Positions 26,052 to 42,823 of a stretch of 64,000 nt of DNA are shown here, in pieces; positions within the stretch are counted from its first letter, which is position 1, and each line of letters opens with the position of its first letter. The stretch is from Phalacrocorax aristotelis. Lineage: Eukaryota > Chordata > Aves > Suliformes > Phalacrocoracidae. Below the pieces are notes generated by a model that was not told the DNA's origin, made no database searches, and worked only from the letters and a program-made list of their open reading frames with translations. The translations under genes were made by a program, and so were the position numbers. The DNA lies in contig NC_134282.1 of assembly GCF_949628215.1 (NCBI RefSeq), positions 16,844,723 through 16,908,722 on the forward strand. Reading direction: 5' to 3'.

Positions 26052-29000
26052 AAAGAATGACTGTTGCTATGAAACAAGATTCTCCAAGGGGATCAGTAGT
26101 GGGCCTAACTTTGCCCTTTCCACCACCAAGAGTGATCTCACAAAAATCTAGTTAGGAGACTACAAAATACTTTAGGGATATAAGAAAAACAAAAACAAGG
26201 AAACACAAGTCACCCAAAGCACCCTACACTATATAAAACAAATTAATACTTTGACATATAGCTTAAAGACTCTATTCTTATCTCATCCATACTCATAAGA
26301 ATCAAGATTAGGACAATCAAGCCCAAGTGAACAAAACAGGAAACAAAAGCATTCTTCTTTGTACCCATACTTGTTTCAGCTAAACTCTTCCATCATGTGA
26401 GCAGACATGTAAAAGGTCTAGAGAAATCCATCTAGCCAAAGAAAAGTCCCAAGATAAACCAAGATGCAAAATTTTATTGAAAATTCATGTCACACATCAG
26501 TATAGCAACAGCCTCAGAAATACAAGAAAATGTTTTTGGTTTTAAACACACGGACTACACGGTGTTTGAGGATTCATTTAAAATATATTGCCTTTTTCTC
26601 CATTGTTTTTAAACAGGTATTATAAGAATGTCATGCACAGTGATTTTCATTAAAATGATACGTACTATGTCTCAAGAAAGATTAGAAGTAGGAGCATTAA
26701 CATTTCTTTGATATCAATGCCAGTGAAATGCATTTTAATATCAAGGTATAAGGACTTCAATTAAGAGACTATTATACTTCTTGGAACAGTCTGATACGAA
26801 AGGCACTGAGTCACATTCTGCAACTGATTTTTCTCTCTTCAAGAGGCTATGTAATTATTTAGCCAATAACACTTGTAGTTATGCAAGCTCATATGAGGGC
26901 AATTGCCTCTCATGCTTCAAGGCATATACTGATCGCCTCAAAAGGTCAGGAAGGAACTTCCTTCCCCCACGTATGAAGCACAGTTGAGTTCACAGGTTAC
27001 CTGTATAATTCTGTGCTTTCCCAGCTCACTGGATATCAGCCCTTCATCAGAGGTAGGAAACTGCTTCGATAGACTAGTTACCTGATTCAGTAGACAAGTC
27101 CTAGAGTCCTCATTCACATTAGATGAGCACACCATCATGTAAGCAGCCTTGATGCAAATGATATCAAAGGTTCATTAAGTGCAAGAATAGGGCAGCTCAG
27201 GCTCAGAGAATTTAAGATTTGACCTGAGCCCCTGTGCCTACAGTTTGCTATCCCTGAAGACCTAGAGCTAGTCATAATGCAGAGACACCCAAGTGGAATC
27301 AAAGCTGTCCAGTTCTGGGACTGGCTTTCCTTACAGTAGTCACAGCAAGTGCAGCAAGGAATACCTCCCAAGTTCACACATGGTCAAAATGACCATTGGC
27401 AACATTTTTTCTAGTAAGGTTGCCCACTGGGCTGCATAACACTGGGATGTCTCTGATGTAGTCTAGTAATGGCACACGAGTGACACAGATAATGCTCAGT
27501 TGCACTCTTCCACTTTGAAGGCCTGTGAAGCAGGACGTTAAAGAGCGGAGAGATGCCCATGCTCGCCATATCTCAAACAACTGCTATTCTAAACCAAGCA
27601 ATAGTGCATCTTTTCAACCACACAAGTGGTTTGTAGGCTTGGTAGCTAAATGGGAGCGGGGAAAGGAGGAGGCCTCATGGTCACTAGACAGTCAGTGACT
27701 ACAGCACAGGGACAAGGGTAGCAATAATGACTCCCCTTAGATTTCAAGTATGTAAATTTCCCAAGGAAGGCAGTGGATAGTCTGCTCTCCAGGGAAGGGA
27801 GCTATAATACAGGGAGTGGATATACATCAACTAGTTGACATAGACTGATATGACCTGACTGACCGATAAGGCCCAATTAGTCCACTTGGTTATTCCATGA
27901 AAGGAAAAGCCTTACTTTTCTGAAGACCCAGAGGTGACAAAGAAGAAATCAAAAGACAGCTGGGAAAAAGTTTCTTCTATAATCTGCAGAGGACAGACTA
28001 CAAAGCAACTTCAATTGCTTCCAGCTCCAGGTTACCTGATTTAAGAAAAAAAAAAATGCACCTTCTAAGATAACCATCTAGTAGCTGGAGAGCAAATCAA
28101 GTCACCATTAAGACCAGTTTCACAATCATCAACCTCTTAGAGGTAAGGAAGACAAATTGGAAAGCCTTTCCAGAGGACAGTAAGCTCCAAATAATTTACA
28201 ATTTCGTTTGGTGGAAGTCCTGGGTGCTGTATTGCCCATCATGGTACAAGAGACTTCCTAGAGGTCAGACCAGATTATGAGCTGGAATCTCCAAGTGTGG
28301 GCTGTAGTTGCCTTGTACCTTCTGGTGGGCTGTCTCCTCAAACTTGCTGGTGGACAGGCCCTAGAGCAGAGGGCCTGCTACCTAGAGAGAGCCTCTAGAT
28401 ACAGTGTTCCTGTTGCAGTATTTCTGTATTGCCATCCACAAGACAACCAAGATCCAGGAATAAACTTTCATTGGAAAAACAGACTGACAGTGCCAAGCAT
28501 AATCCTGCATCTGGACTGCACTTGCATTTCAGATTCCCACCTCTCACAGGGAAAGGAATAGTATTGCCTTTCTTCTCCCAAATAAAAAGGCACAGAGCAA
28601 TAGTTATCTGCTTAGTGATCTTGAAGTACTTCCTTGAGCTTCCAGGCAAAGTAAAGAGGCACTTGATTTGGTTCGCTTTACACAAGGAGTGATGGTAGAG
28701 CTGTAACTGTATGAAAGTCACTGATAGTATTTAATTAGTTATTATTTATACTTAATCACAATTTCTGGGGCTGTTGTCCACCAGCCCTCTCCCACACTGC
28801 TATGGTACAACAGGTCTTGCTAAGACAATGAAGGAGATATCCAGAGATGGGATATGGCTCTCAAAGGAGAGTATGAATCATCACCTGCTCAGATCATAGC
28901 TCTGTTGCCTGGAAGAGATGATGTGATGTTCAGAGATAAGAGTCTTCTCCAACTGCATCAGGCTTTTTTCCTTGGTGGGTGGCCAGAAGGCTTGCTTTGC

Positions 29001-30468
29001 ATTTGGGAGGCACCTTCTCTTCAAGCTGTGCCTAACCACAGGTGTGTCAGAGCTGGGTACACATCTGCCCCAAATAAATCCAGCATGGACTGCACTGCAG
29101 GCACACAGGTCCCCAATCAGTATTGATCCAGCCCTCTGTGTTTCTCAAATGCTGCTAATCACTCACATTTGCAACTGAACTCTGCTCCTCAACCGCCACT
29201 GGTCTGGCAGACACCAGCCTACAGTGAGCACTGTTCCCGGAGTACCTTCAGTACCTTCTTCACATTTCTGTTTCCTGCAGCCACCAACATCAGAGGTTTT
29301 ATCAGGAGAGATGCCATGGCCTGAGAGTGTGTGTTGAAAGGCACTTCTCTACCAGCATCAGGGGCTGTTCTTCATGTAAGGATGTTTGAACACATCTCTG
29401 TGGGGAAAGCCACAGCAGGCATCATGCCCACCCTCAGCCAGTTCCTCCCTCATCACCAGCATCCACACCTAGTGTCATGCTCAGCAATACCAGGTTATTT
29501 TCGCAGCGTGTTACTCGCCTGCTGATCATTCCTCCTTTGTACTGGTCTGGGCTTGGCACTTCGAGATGAAGTTTCCAAAGGGTTCAAATCCACCTTGTCA
29601 AGCCCCATAAAAAACAGCCTTCAGAGGTAGTTTGATACAAGCAGTGTGAGGATTTACAAGTCCTTGCTGAGAAACAGTCTCCTGCACAGGAATTGCTAAG
29701 CCAGGATGCACTTCATAGACACAATAAGGAAAAAGCACTGGTTGCAGAATTAATGGACGAGGAGGGCATGGCCTGAGGCCACTTGGCTGGGTCAGCTGCA
29801 AAATATGCTGGCGCTGCTTTCCCTTGGTCTGTGAGGTTTGTAACAATGGGGTAAAACGTAGTAGGGTTGGTGATTACTCTAAAGCAACATCTAATAACAG
29901 CTGAACCTCTGCAAAGAAAAGGGCAAGCTCTGACCCCCTTTCACAGGTAGGGCAATGAGCAGTTTTGGACACTGCCCTTTACACCCTCAGCTACAAATGG
30001 ACAGGGACACTGGGCACATGTGGATGTCATTACACAGGAACACTCCAACCTCACGTTTACCTTGTGCAGCTCATCCCACCACTTGGATCAAGCCCACAGA
30101 GTCAGGAGGGACCTTTCTAAGTTCAGCAAAGTTGGATTAATGCCAACAGTGCTGGTGCAAAGTCAAAGTCACCCACGTTTCCCTACAATTTTGACATCTT
30201 TTAGATCAGACCCTTTATGATTAGAAATAAGGGGAAACAATTCATGACACCAAACTAGCAGGCATTTCTACGGGGAAAAAAAATTGATTTCTTACCAGTG
30301 CCAATTCGTATAGTTACCCCACTCTGTCCAGCAGTACAAATACTTCGTCTACTTGCACTATTACTGCATGACCAGCATTAAAACAGGCCAAATTGACTAT
30401 CACAGACTGTTTAAACACATCTAACTCTTTTCCATCCCCCCAAGTCCATGAACACATTTTTAATTTAA

Positions 30469-30474
30469 ACAAGA
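30469..30474 (-). terminator. TP63: Candidate polyadenylation signal for the gamma transcript (ATTAAA)
   Basis: ATTAAA on the minus strand lies about 315 nt past the gamma stop codon. It is followed by a G/U-rich stretch (TGTGTTCATGG, then a GGGGGG run) suitable as a downstream element. No AATAAA is seen on this strand between the stop and this point. The assignment is by motif and position only. Confidence 0.4.
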
Positions 30475-30786
30475 GGCATTTTAAAATTGAGACCTGCTCA
30501 GAGAAACCCTGCCGAGTTTCACAAATACAGAAGTAACAGGAAAGAATATCAACAGGTTACAAAACCAGGAAGAAAACATTACACCAAGACAGACAACACT
30601 GTGGTTCCTGACCTCCCAATGCTATAGGCTACAGCTATGAGGTCTGTAGAAGTGTCTGCTGTTTTTGCAAAGTTTGAGTCCCTTCAGGAGATTACTCTCA
30701 CTATTTACTCTGTTGCTATCAGGCTGTGTATTTGCCCCACTGTTCCTAGTCCCACCAGCTGGGCAAAGTGACCCCACCAGCTCAGT

Positions 30787-30901
30787 TTATGGATATACTG
30801 ATGGGTTTGGGGGGCTGGAATGTTTTAGGATGGCATCAGTCTGTTTGGGAGGGTCTCTCCTTGAGTCCATGAGTTCACTCCTGAAGCAGGCCGAAAGGAG
30901 A
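30787..30901 (-). CDS. TP63: TP63 exon 15: gamma-isoform terminal exon inside intron 10
   Basis: This coding segment follows a strong pyrimidine tract and a ctctacag acceptor. Its first base T completes the CA left by exon 10, giving His. The frame then reads LLSACFRSELMDSRRDPPK, followed by QTDAILKHSSPPNPSVYP and TAA at 30789-30787. That is 38 residues including His, the same length as I recall for the human gamma tail, with the same LLSACFR start and SVYP end. Splicing 10 to 15 removes the SAM and inhibitory domains, which in mammals gives the strongest activator form. The middle of the tail diverges while both ends are kept. Confidence 0.92.
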
Positions 30902-33900
30902 CTGTAGAGAAGGAATCAGAGAAAAGAAGAAGATGAATGTACAGGACCCTTCACCAGTCACCATGAAAGAAACAGACACTTTCCACCTTCATGATCACAG
31001 TATGGGTTTTGAAGGAGGGGGAAAGCAGATGTCTTAGCAGCTACAGTGAGGATATGCATCAGGGAGATTTAGAAAGATGGAAAGCCCCAGGTACAAGTGA
31101 GTGCTTGGCAATAAAGAAAAACAACTAGTTGATAGGGAAAACCAGTCTGCGTCCCAGTCTCATGGGTGCAAACGTTGCTCTGATGCTGTTCCCAACAACA
31201 AATACAAAGGGGAAAAGAACACTCAGCCAAGGGGCGGGCGGGGGGGAGAAAAGCAGTTTCCATTGAGCCCACTTCAAACTCCAATTACTTAAAAACCAGA
31301 AGCTGGTTCTAGGGAGAGAGGATGGTGCCTACTGTGAAAGGGCTATATTGATTACATCTCAAAGCTGGGCGACACTCTGTACTAAAGCTGAGGGGTCCTT
31401 GGGGCCACCAGCTGATGTGGAAGGCATTGCACTCTGGGAGACAGCAAAGCAAGCACAGCACATCTTCATACACCTAAACCCCCACTTTTTATTGCTTACT
31501 TTCATCTTGGAAATTCTCTAGTGAGAACACTATCCAAGTGCCTGGAGTTCACAACACGTGCAAGCACAGCACTACAAAACCAAACCAAACCATGCAAAAT
31601 TCCACTATTAGCTTGCACACCAAAAATGAGAACAACAAAGTAGAGATATGAAGAATACCTTCCCCACCAGTCCCCTCCCCACAACAGTAAGCACCAGGAT
31701 CCTTGCAGCTCCCATCTCAGCTGAAGCACTCCAGGCACTAGACAGCTTGACCCTGTCCTACCTCACTTGCAAGGTTAATTCCCTCTCGTCTGGATAACAA
31801 GCTGTGCTGCTCAGATTGAAAGGCAGCCTGTGGGCTGGTAGCTGCAGCCCTGCTGATATGAGAGAAACATTTGCTGGGACATAAGAGCCCTCTTCTTGGT
31901 AGCCACTGGTAGACTTTGTGAAATCCCTTCAATCACTTATGGCCAATTCAAATAGAGACTTCTGAAAACAGTGCTCAGCAAGGTGGAACCCACCATGGGA
32001 AATTTTGTTGAATATGAATAAGTGTTTTCCAGTGAAACCCTTAGAGACTGCAGACACTCCCTAGGAATATTGATGGTAAATGTATTTCACAGTAGAGTAC
32101 TGAAGGAACTTTCCTTCCCCAGCAGGGCACAGGCCACCTCTGGTGTCTCTGGCAGCAGGGATCTTCTGGCAAATCCATGTTTTAAACAACAGTGGCAGAC
32201 CAAAAAAAAGGAAGTCTTCTAAATAAATGTGTGTGCTGCTGTTCAAATATGGGCCCCAGGATTTGGCAGTGAAAAAGGAAGAACAGAAACTGCAGCTGAA
32301 AATAAGCTTCCCACCTATGATCATGAAGGTAGTTGGCATAGCAGTAAATAAGAAAACCATGCACAAAGGAGCAGAGAGAGGAGTTGAGACAGAGAAAGAT
32401 AGTGATCTGGCACAATGTGGACTATTGTAGTATTTCTGGTCATCTTGTGGGACTCAAAGCTTTCTGCTCATCACCAGATTGTCCTTTTCATTCCAGAACT
32501 GTAAGACAGTTGCATCTGCTGGCCTGGCAAATGCAATGCTGGTCTGTATGTGCATGAGAGCAATTAGACAGTTGTTTTCCAAAGTGACAGATTTACTTTT
32601 TTAAAGCTACCTTTCACCATGATAATGTCATCCTTGCTTTTCCTACTCTTCAAAAGTGATGAAGTTTCTATGTTGTAGAAATTAAAGGGAAACTTCTTCC
32701 CAGACACCTAGATAGCTTTTGTATGTTAACTATTACTCAGAAAAGTAAACTGAAAAAAAACCAAGCAATTCCTCCATCAAGGCTTGACTGTGGAGCACGT
32801 GTGAATGGAGCTTTGTTTTGAAAATAAAGAGCCAAAGGCAACTCAAAATTCCCAGCTCCATGGAGCCCTGCTAGGACCTACAGCTTTCTACACATTTGAA
32901 CACGTTTACAGCATATGCACTTTCCTAGCTCCCAGTTTTAACATACACTTAGAATGAAAGTAAGGTGAGACTGAGTTTTGAAAGCACATCCCTACTTAGA
33001 AAGTGAAGGGCATTTTCTTCTAAGGCCAGAACAGACCCAAAAAGGAGCCACTGTGTTGCTGAGTCTGGCCAGCCTGGCAAGGATGCAGGACCTCTCCCAG
33101 CAGCATGCAGTTTGTTGAACCTGCTCGCACGCAAGGTTGCTCTTATTCAAACCAGTTCCTACAAAGTGTCTTTGCTCCCCATTCTCACATTGAGACCTGA
33201 AGCTCTTTTAAGATTCTTTTTTAGGGTGCAATTGTGTCTGAGTCTTTTCAGCCTAAATGTCCCTTAGCCCTGAACACATTCCTTCAGAAATTGAGCCATA
33301 CCCTGGATTATTGAGGAAAAAAAGCCCCAGAACCCAACTGCACCTTATAAGCTATTGCCTGAACATGCATTTCAGCACAGAGGACCCTGCTCAATGGCAG
33401 GCTGTCGGCAAAGACAACTGCAGCAGCTCTGGACAAACACTGGAAGTTATTTTTCTCCCCACTCCTAGCATCCTTAAAAGCTCTTAATCTTTCTCCCCAC
33501 TATTTGAGCACACTCAGCAGCTGAGAAAAATTATTATATAACTGGATAAGTGCCAGAAAACATGCTGAAAGAAGTTTTATTAAAATAAATGGCTGGATTC
33601 ATACACCCTGGTCTTAAAGGTAATACAAATACCAATCTCAGTTGCCAGGAACCCATCCTATTGATATAGGAAGAATGAAAACAGTAATTACGGCAAAACA
33701 ACTGTCAGCACCAAGTGAAAGCTGTCATCTGCTGCCGTCCATTTCTGCTTGCAAAACCATTTCTCAGATGAAATGGCTGTAGTTCAGGTGGAGCTTTGAA
33801 GAAACACAGCTGAGTGCACAAAGGCCACAATGCCTAGCAGCTAGTAAATACAAGCTATAGTACATAGAAACAGTGCAGATGGCTGATAAAATTATCATCA

Positions 33901-35407
33901 TCATTAAGTGCTTCAAAAAGAGAGTCCAGAGCCCCTGGATGCTGCAGCCATTTTGGCACAAGGCTTTTTTCACACCTCACAAGACTCCAGCTGACACTAA
34001 AAACACACAGGTCAAAATGTGAACACATGCAGAGATCTGGCAGAAAGCCATGGTATTGCAGAAGTCCTGAGACAAGGCCAAGGCACCAAAATAAATCCCT
34101 TCAGGCTCAAGTGGGACTTATGTGGTGTCTTGGCCTCATGCTAACCTCTGCAGAGGAATGAGTTACACTGCAGCCTCTTGACACGTGAGCTTACCAGCAG
34201 GAACGCATAAGATCCTAAGCACTACCGCTGGTGGCTACCTACAGCCTGGGCAGCTATTTTCTGTCACCTAATACAGCAGGTGAATCAATACCCATGAATG
34301 ACACCGCTTACGGTCTGTCTGGGAAGTAATTCTGTGACCCAGTCTCAGTAACTGCAAAGCTTTGGGAACAGAGGGGAAAATGGAAACTAGACACTTATTG
34401 GCCCTTCTTCTCCCCATCCTGCCACTTACACCACCCAAAGTAATCCTGGTGCAGCCCTGTCAGCCAAGGTCAGATAGGGACTACGTCTGCCCACATAGAA
34501 AGTTTCTCATGAGCAATATGGAGGATCAACAAAAAAGTACAGGTTTTAAAAAACACTTTAAAAGTGCACGCTGACAGCCTCTTCTCTGAAATGCCCACTG
34601 GTCACAAAGCAATTCTTACATGTTTCTTCCTTGCTCCTGGACTTTCAGCTTCCCTTTTTATAGCTGAGGAACCTATAGTGTTTACACCCCACTGAGACAC
34701 CAGACGTCCAACAGCACCAGAGATGTGTAGCAGTGGGGTCTGAGCACTTGACCAAGCTGGCACTCACAGTCCCGGCTTCATGTGCTCTTGGCAAGATGCT
34801 CAAGTGGACTCCCTGGAGGAGGTGTGGAGATGGCTTCACATTCACTGCTGTTCCCCATGGAGCAGATGAGAGAGAAGCACACCTAACCCTGTGCTCCCCA
34901 GCTCAGGCATGCACACAATTGGGTTTCTGTCTGCAGGCTGTGCAATGGCATTGCCTTGCTGTGCCTTGGGCTCCACCTGGAAGTCAGAAACGAGGTGCTA
35001 AGCCTGTCCTCATTCACCCTCCAAGGCCAAAAGGTGAATTGTGTGGGATGAGAGACTAGAGAGGGACCTTGCAAGCAATCAGGTTGTGTGCTTGGGGAAG
35101 GAGGACTGTTTTGTCCCATTTGCACAGGTCGTGAAATCTGAATCTCAAACTCACAAACTCTCAAGTCTGGTCCAGAAACCTCGTTTTGGCTAGGCTCTTG
35201 GCATCAACTTCTACCAGCTCTGAACAGGGGGTTAACAAGCAGCTATGTTGTTGGAAAGGATTTTGCCAACACAATACAAGTACCGGGCTCTCGGCTGAGC
35301 ACCACATCCCTACCAACAACTGTGCAGAAGCCTTCTGTGTCTCTCTCCTCTCTCCCCTTTTTACACTGTCCTCACTGCACAGGTCACTGCAACCACACTC
35401 ATACTCA

Positions 35408-36524
<1,117 letters not shown>

Positions 36525-36607
36525 CGGCAAGTATAAGAGCTCATCATCTGGCGAACGTCTTTTTTTGATAGAGGTCATTTGTATGCCGTGAGTTCCTTGT
36601 CGAAAAG
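36525..36607 (-). CDS. TP63: TP63 exon 9: linker, nuclear localization signal, start of tetramerization domain
   Basis: This 83-nt exon follows a cttccag acceptor. Its first two bases complete a proline, then [20 protein letters not shown] and [15 protein letters not shown] is the basic nuclear-localization stretch, and DDELLYLP is the start of the beta strand that opens the oligomerization domain. It ends on a codon boundary, CCG followed by gtgagt. Residues FRQGTHG carry Gly where I recall Asn in human p63, a minor linker change. Confidence 0.97.
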
Positions 36608-38001
<1,394 letters not shown>

Positions 38002-38008
38002 CTACTTA

Positions 38009-38443
<435 letters not shown>

Positions 38444-38559
38444 CTGAGGCGGCTCGTAAGGGACCAGCACGCTCTGCCTCCCAGTGATGGGGTCTTCTAC
38501 ATACTGGGCATGGCTGTTGCCTTCTACCCTGATCAGATGGCTGGGAGGTGCAATCTGCC
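38444..38559 (-). CDS. TP63: TP63 exon 6: DNA-binding domain
   Basis: This 116-nt exon begins with GG, completing the glycine split with exon 5. It ends at a codon boundary, CAG followed by gtacgt. It encodes [20 protein letters not shown] and then the [19 protein letters not shown] strand and loop region. The LIRVEGN strand with its Arg (human p63 R227 equivalent) is the family signature. The acceptor is ttgcag with an upstream pyrimidine tract. No substitutions that would break the fold are seen. Confidence 0.98.
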
Positions 38560-40501
<1,942 letters not shown>

Positions 40502-41988
40502 CTAGAGGTAGAGGATGCCAGAAGGATGGAGAAGGGTTTACACATGCAGCTGAATGCACCAGCTACTGCATGTGCATTGCATTTGTTCACACAACAGCCA
40601 CACTTCCAGACAAGTAGCAAAACACCATGACCTTTACTTTTTTAGAATAGCAGAGTATAAATGTATAGCTTAGTTTTCCCAAAGGCAAAAATCTTCAGAT
40701 AAAGAACACTGCTTTTACAAAATAAATGCAGTCTTTATTTCTTTTGGGCACATACCCCTTCTTCCAAAGGACACGCATTACCCACCTAACACTATAATCC
40801 TGGAAGCACTGGAAACCATGCACATAAAGGCTTTCACACTGTTTTGTAAGAAGCTCTCCTGCTTTTGCAGATGGGTGAAATAAAGACATGAACCTTGAAG
40901 TTGAACAGTACTTGAAAGCAAGACCTTGACCAATTTGGGGGTTGTACCAAATCTGGTATTACACACACCTTTTAAAAGTGTCTCACCCCTCTGCTGACCA
41001 TCTCTGTAGCCATCTCCACACTTCTAAACTCAAAGCATTATGTCCATGAAAGAGGAAAAAAATTAAAAGTGGTTTGTTTTTTGTTTTCTTTTTTTTTAAA
41101 ATAATCAAAGCTCAGAAGAAATGAAGAGCCTAAAGACCAGGTCCATGGTGGGGACCAGAGCACACCCGGGAGCTGGCTCCAGAAGGGAGGTTTTGACCAT
41201 CCTGAGTGTGCAATGAATAACTGGAGCAGGACAAGATGTTTTTCTTCACAGTGTGGATCTGGAACATATTAGCTTCCCTCTTTTAAGATGCTCCCCCCTA
41301 AAGCAGTAACCCTGGTGCAGCATTTTCCTGAAGTGTGTTCACACCTGGAAACCTTTACTCTGCAATACATTGAAGCATGGGCTGAATTAATTGTTTTCTG
41401 TTTAAAAACCCTCACTGAAATAAGGGCACATGCTTAGCAGGAATGGTTGCAAGGACTCCTATGTTGCTCAGTACAGTGTAACCTAAATCTATATTTCTGG
41501 ATGTCCCCAATGAGAGAGACTCTCCAGTCTCCTCTGCTGTACAAGGTTCTTTCAGAATACAGCAGTTTTCATCAGTTCCCCAACTCCAGAGGCATTCAGT
41601 TTTTTCCTGGTGCTCAGACATTCATGAGCTCAGAGCTCTCCCAGTAACTCTAACCACGTAACCCACGGGAATTGCTGGCATTTCCCCACTTCCATCTCTT
41701 CAGTTCTTGCCAAAAAAGAAAAGTGAAATCCCCAAAGTGGTTGTTTTCTCAAAAAATGTCTCTAGCAGCCATGACCGATACAGCCCTGGTCCCAACTGTT
41801 CAAACAGAGCACCAACAGGTTCATACAGGTTGAGGACACAATGCGACCATCTACCCTGCCAGGATGGGAAGAGCTAGCGCATGTATGGGTGGGCGACAGG
41901 TGACGTGGCAACAGAAGGTTTAGCTAGCGATATTCAGGGATTATTTGCATTTTGAAGTGTACACCTTGCTAACATAGGAAAAAACAAT

Positions 41989-42018
41989 GCTGGGAGAGAG
42001 ACAGCTGGGAGAGAGACA
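41989..42018. repeat. Tandem duplication of a 15-bp unit
   Basis: gctgggagagagaca occurs twice head to tail with no mismatch. Confidence 0.9.
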
Positions 42019-42804
42019 CCAGGTAGGAGGAGAGTGGGATTAAAAGTAAGCCAAGCCGGTCACTTCTCTCCTCACTCAACACCACCCCGCCACATGGCAG
42101 AGAAGATGCTACAGGTATTGAAGCTAAGGGAAAAAAAAATTTTTTTAAAATGCAAAGCCCAAATTGTGCAATGTATTTTATGTGCCTGCAGGCTAGAGAT
42201 TAAGCCCACAAAGGATTTACCCAGCCTGCGGAAATGGGGAACATGCCAAACAATTACAAAAAGTTACGAAACAGATCTAGATGGTGATTTATATCGTACA
42301 TCTTTTTAACCTGAAATTCCTTATTGTTTTTTAATTAAAAAGCAATTCTTTACTGAAGGTAAGAGTGAGCTCACTAGGTTGCCTTTTCATCTCAAGTGGC
42401 AGGAAAAGAATCACTTCTATTTGAATGAGGAAGAAAATTTATAAAGCATTGTTTCCCTCAACACATTAGTTTGCTAACAATATTGTGAAGGTTTCAAGGG
42501 CAGAAAGTCTCAAAAAAATCTCAAAAAGCCAGCTAATCGCATGGATGACTTAACATCATTGAAGCATAAAGAAATTGGGCACCCAAAGGTGGTGGGCCGA
42601 AAAAAAAGCATAAATATGGAAGCATTATGGCGCAGGGAGGGCACAGCACACACCAGGAGCCAATGTGTCTGGTGTCTGCAGGCAGTTGGAAAATTGAACA
42701 AATGGAAGGAGATGCAGACCCCTCTGTCATGGATCAACAGTGTTGGTGCTGACTGTAGTTTTATGTATAATATCTTCAAAGTCAGAAAGCTGGGTTTACA
42801 AGAA

Positions 42805-42823
42805 GGGGGGGGGGGGGGGGGGG
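42805..42823. repeat. Poly-G tract (19) in intron 4
   Basis: An uninterrupted G-run on the + strand. Confidence 0.95.

Noticed and set aside
28190..28280. Possible 3' tail of a CR1-type LINE
   Set aside because: It loosely resembles a 'gaggtc' motif but lacks the terminal short repeat and any reverse-transcriptase frame.
28277..28561. 94-codon + strand frame with a hydrophobic, signal-peptide-like start (MSWNLQVWAVVALYLLVGCL)
   Set aside because: No splice or promoter support, no recognised family, and the frame ends in ordinary intron sequence. A short hydrophobic start alone is common by chance.
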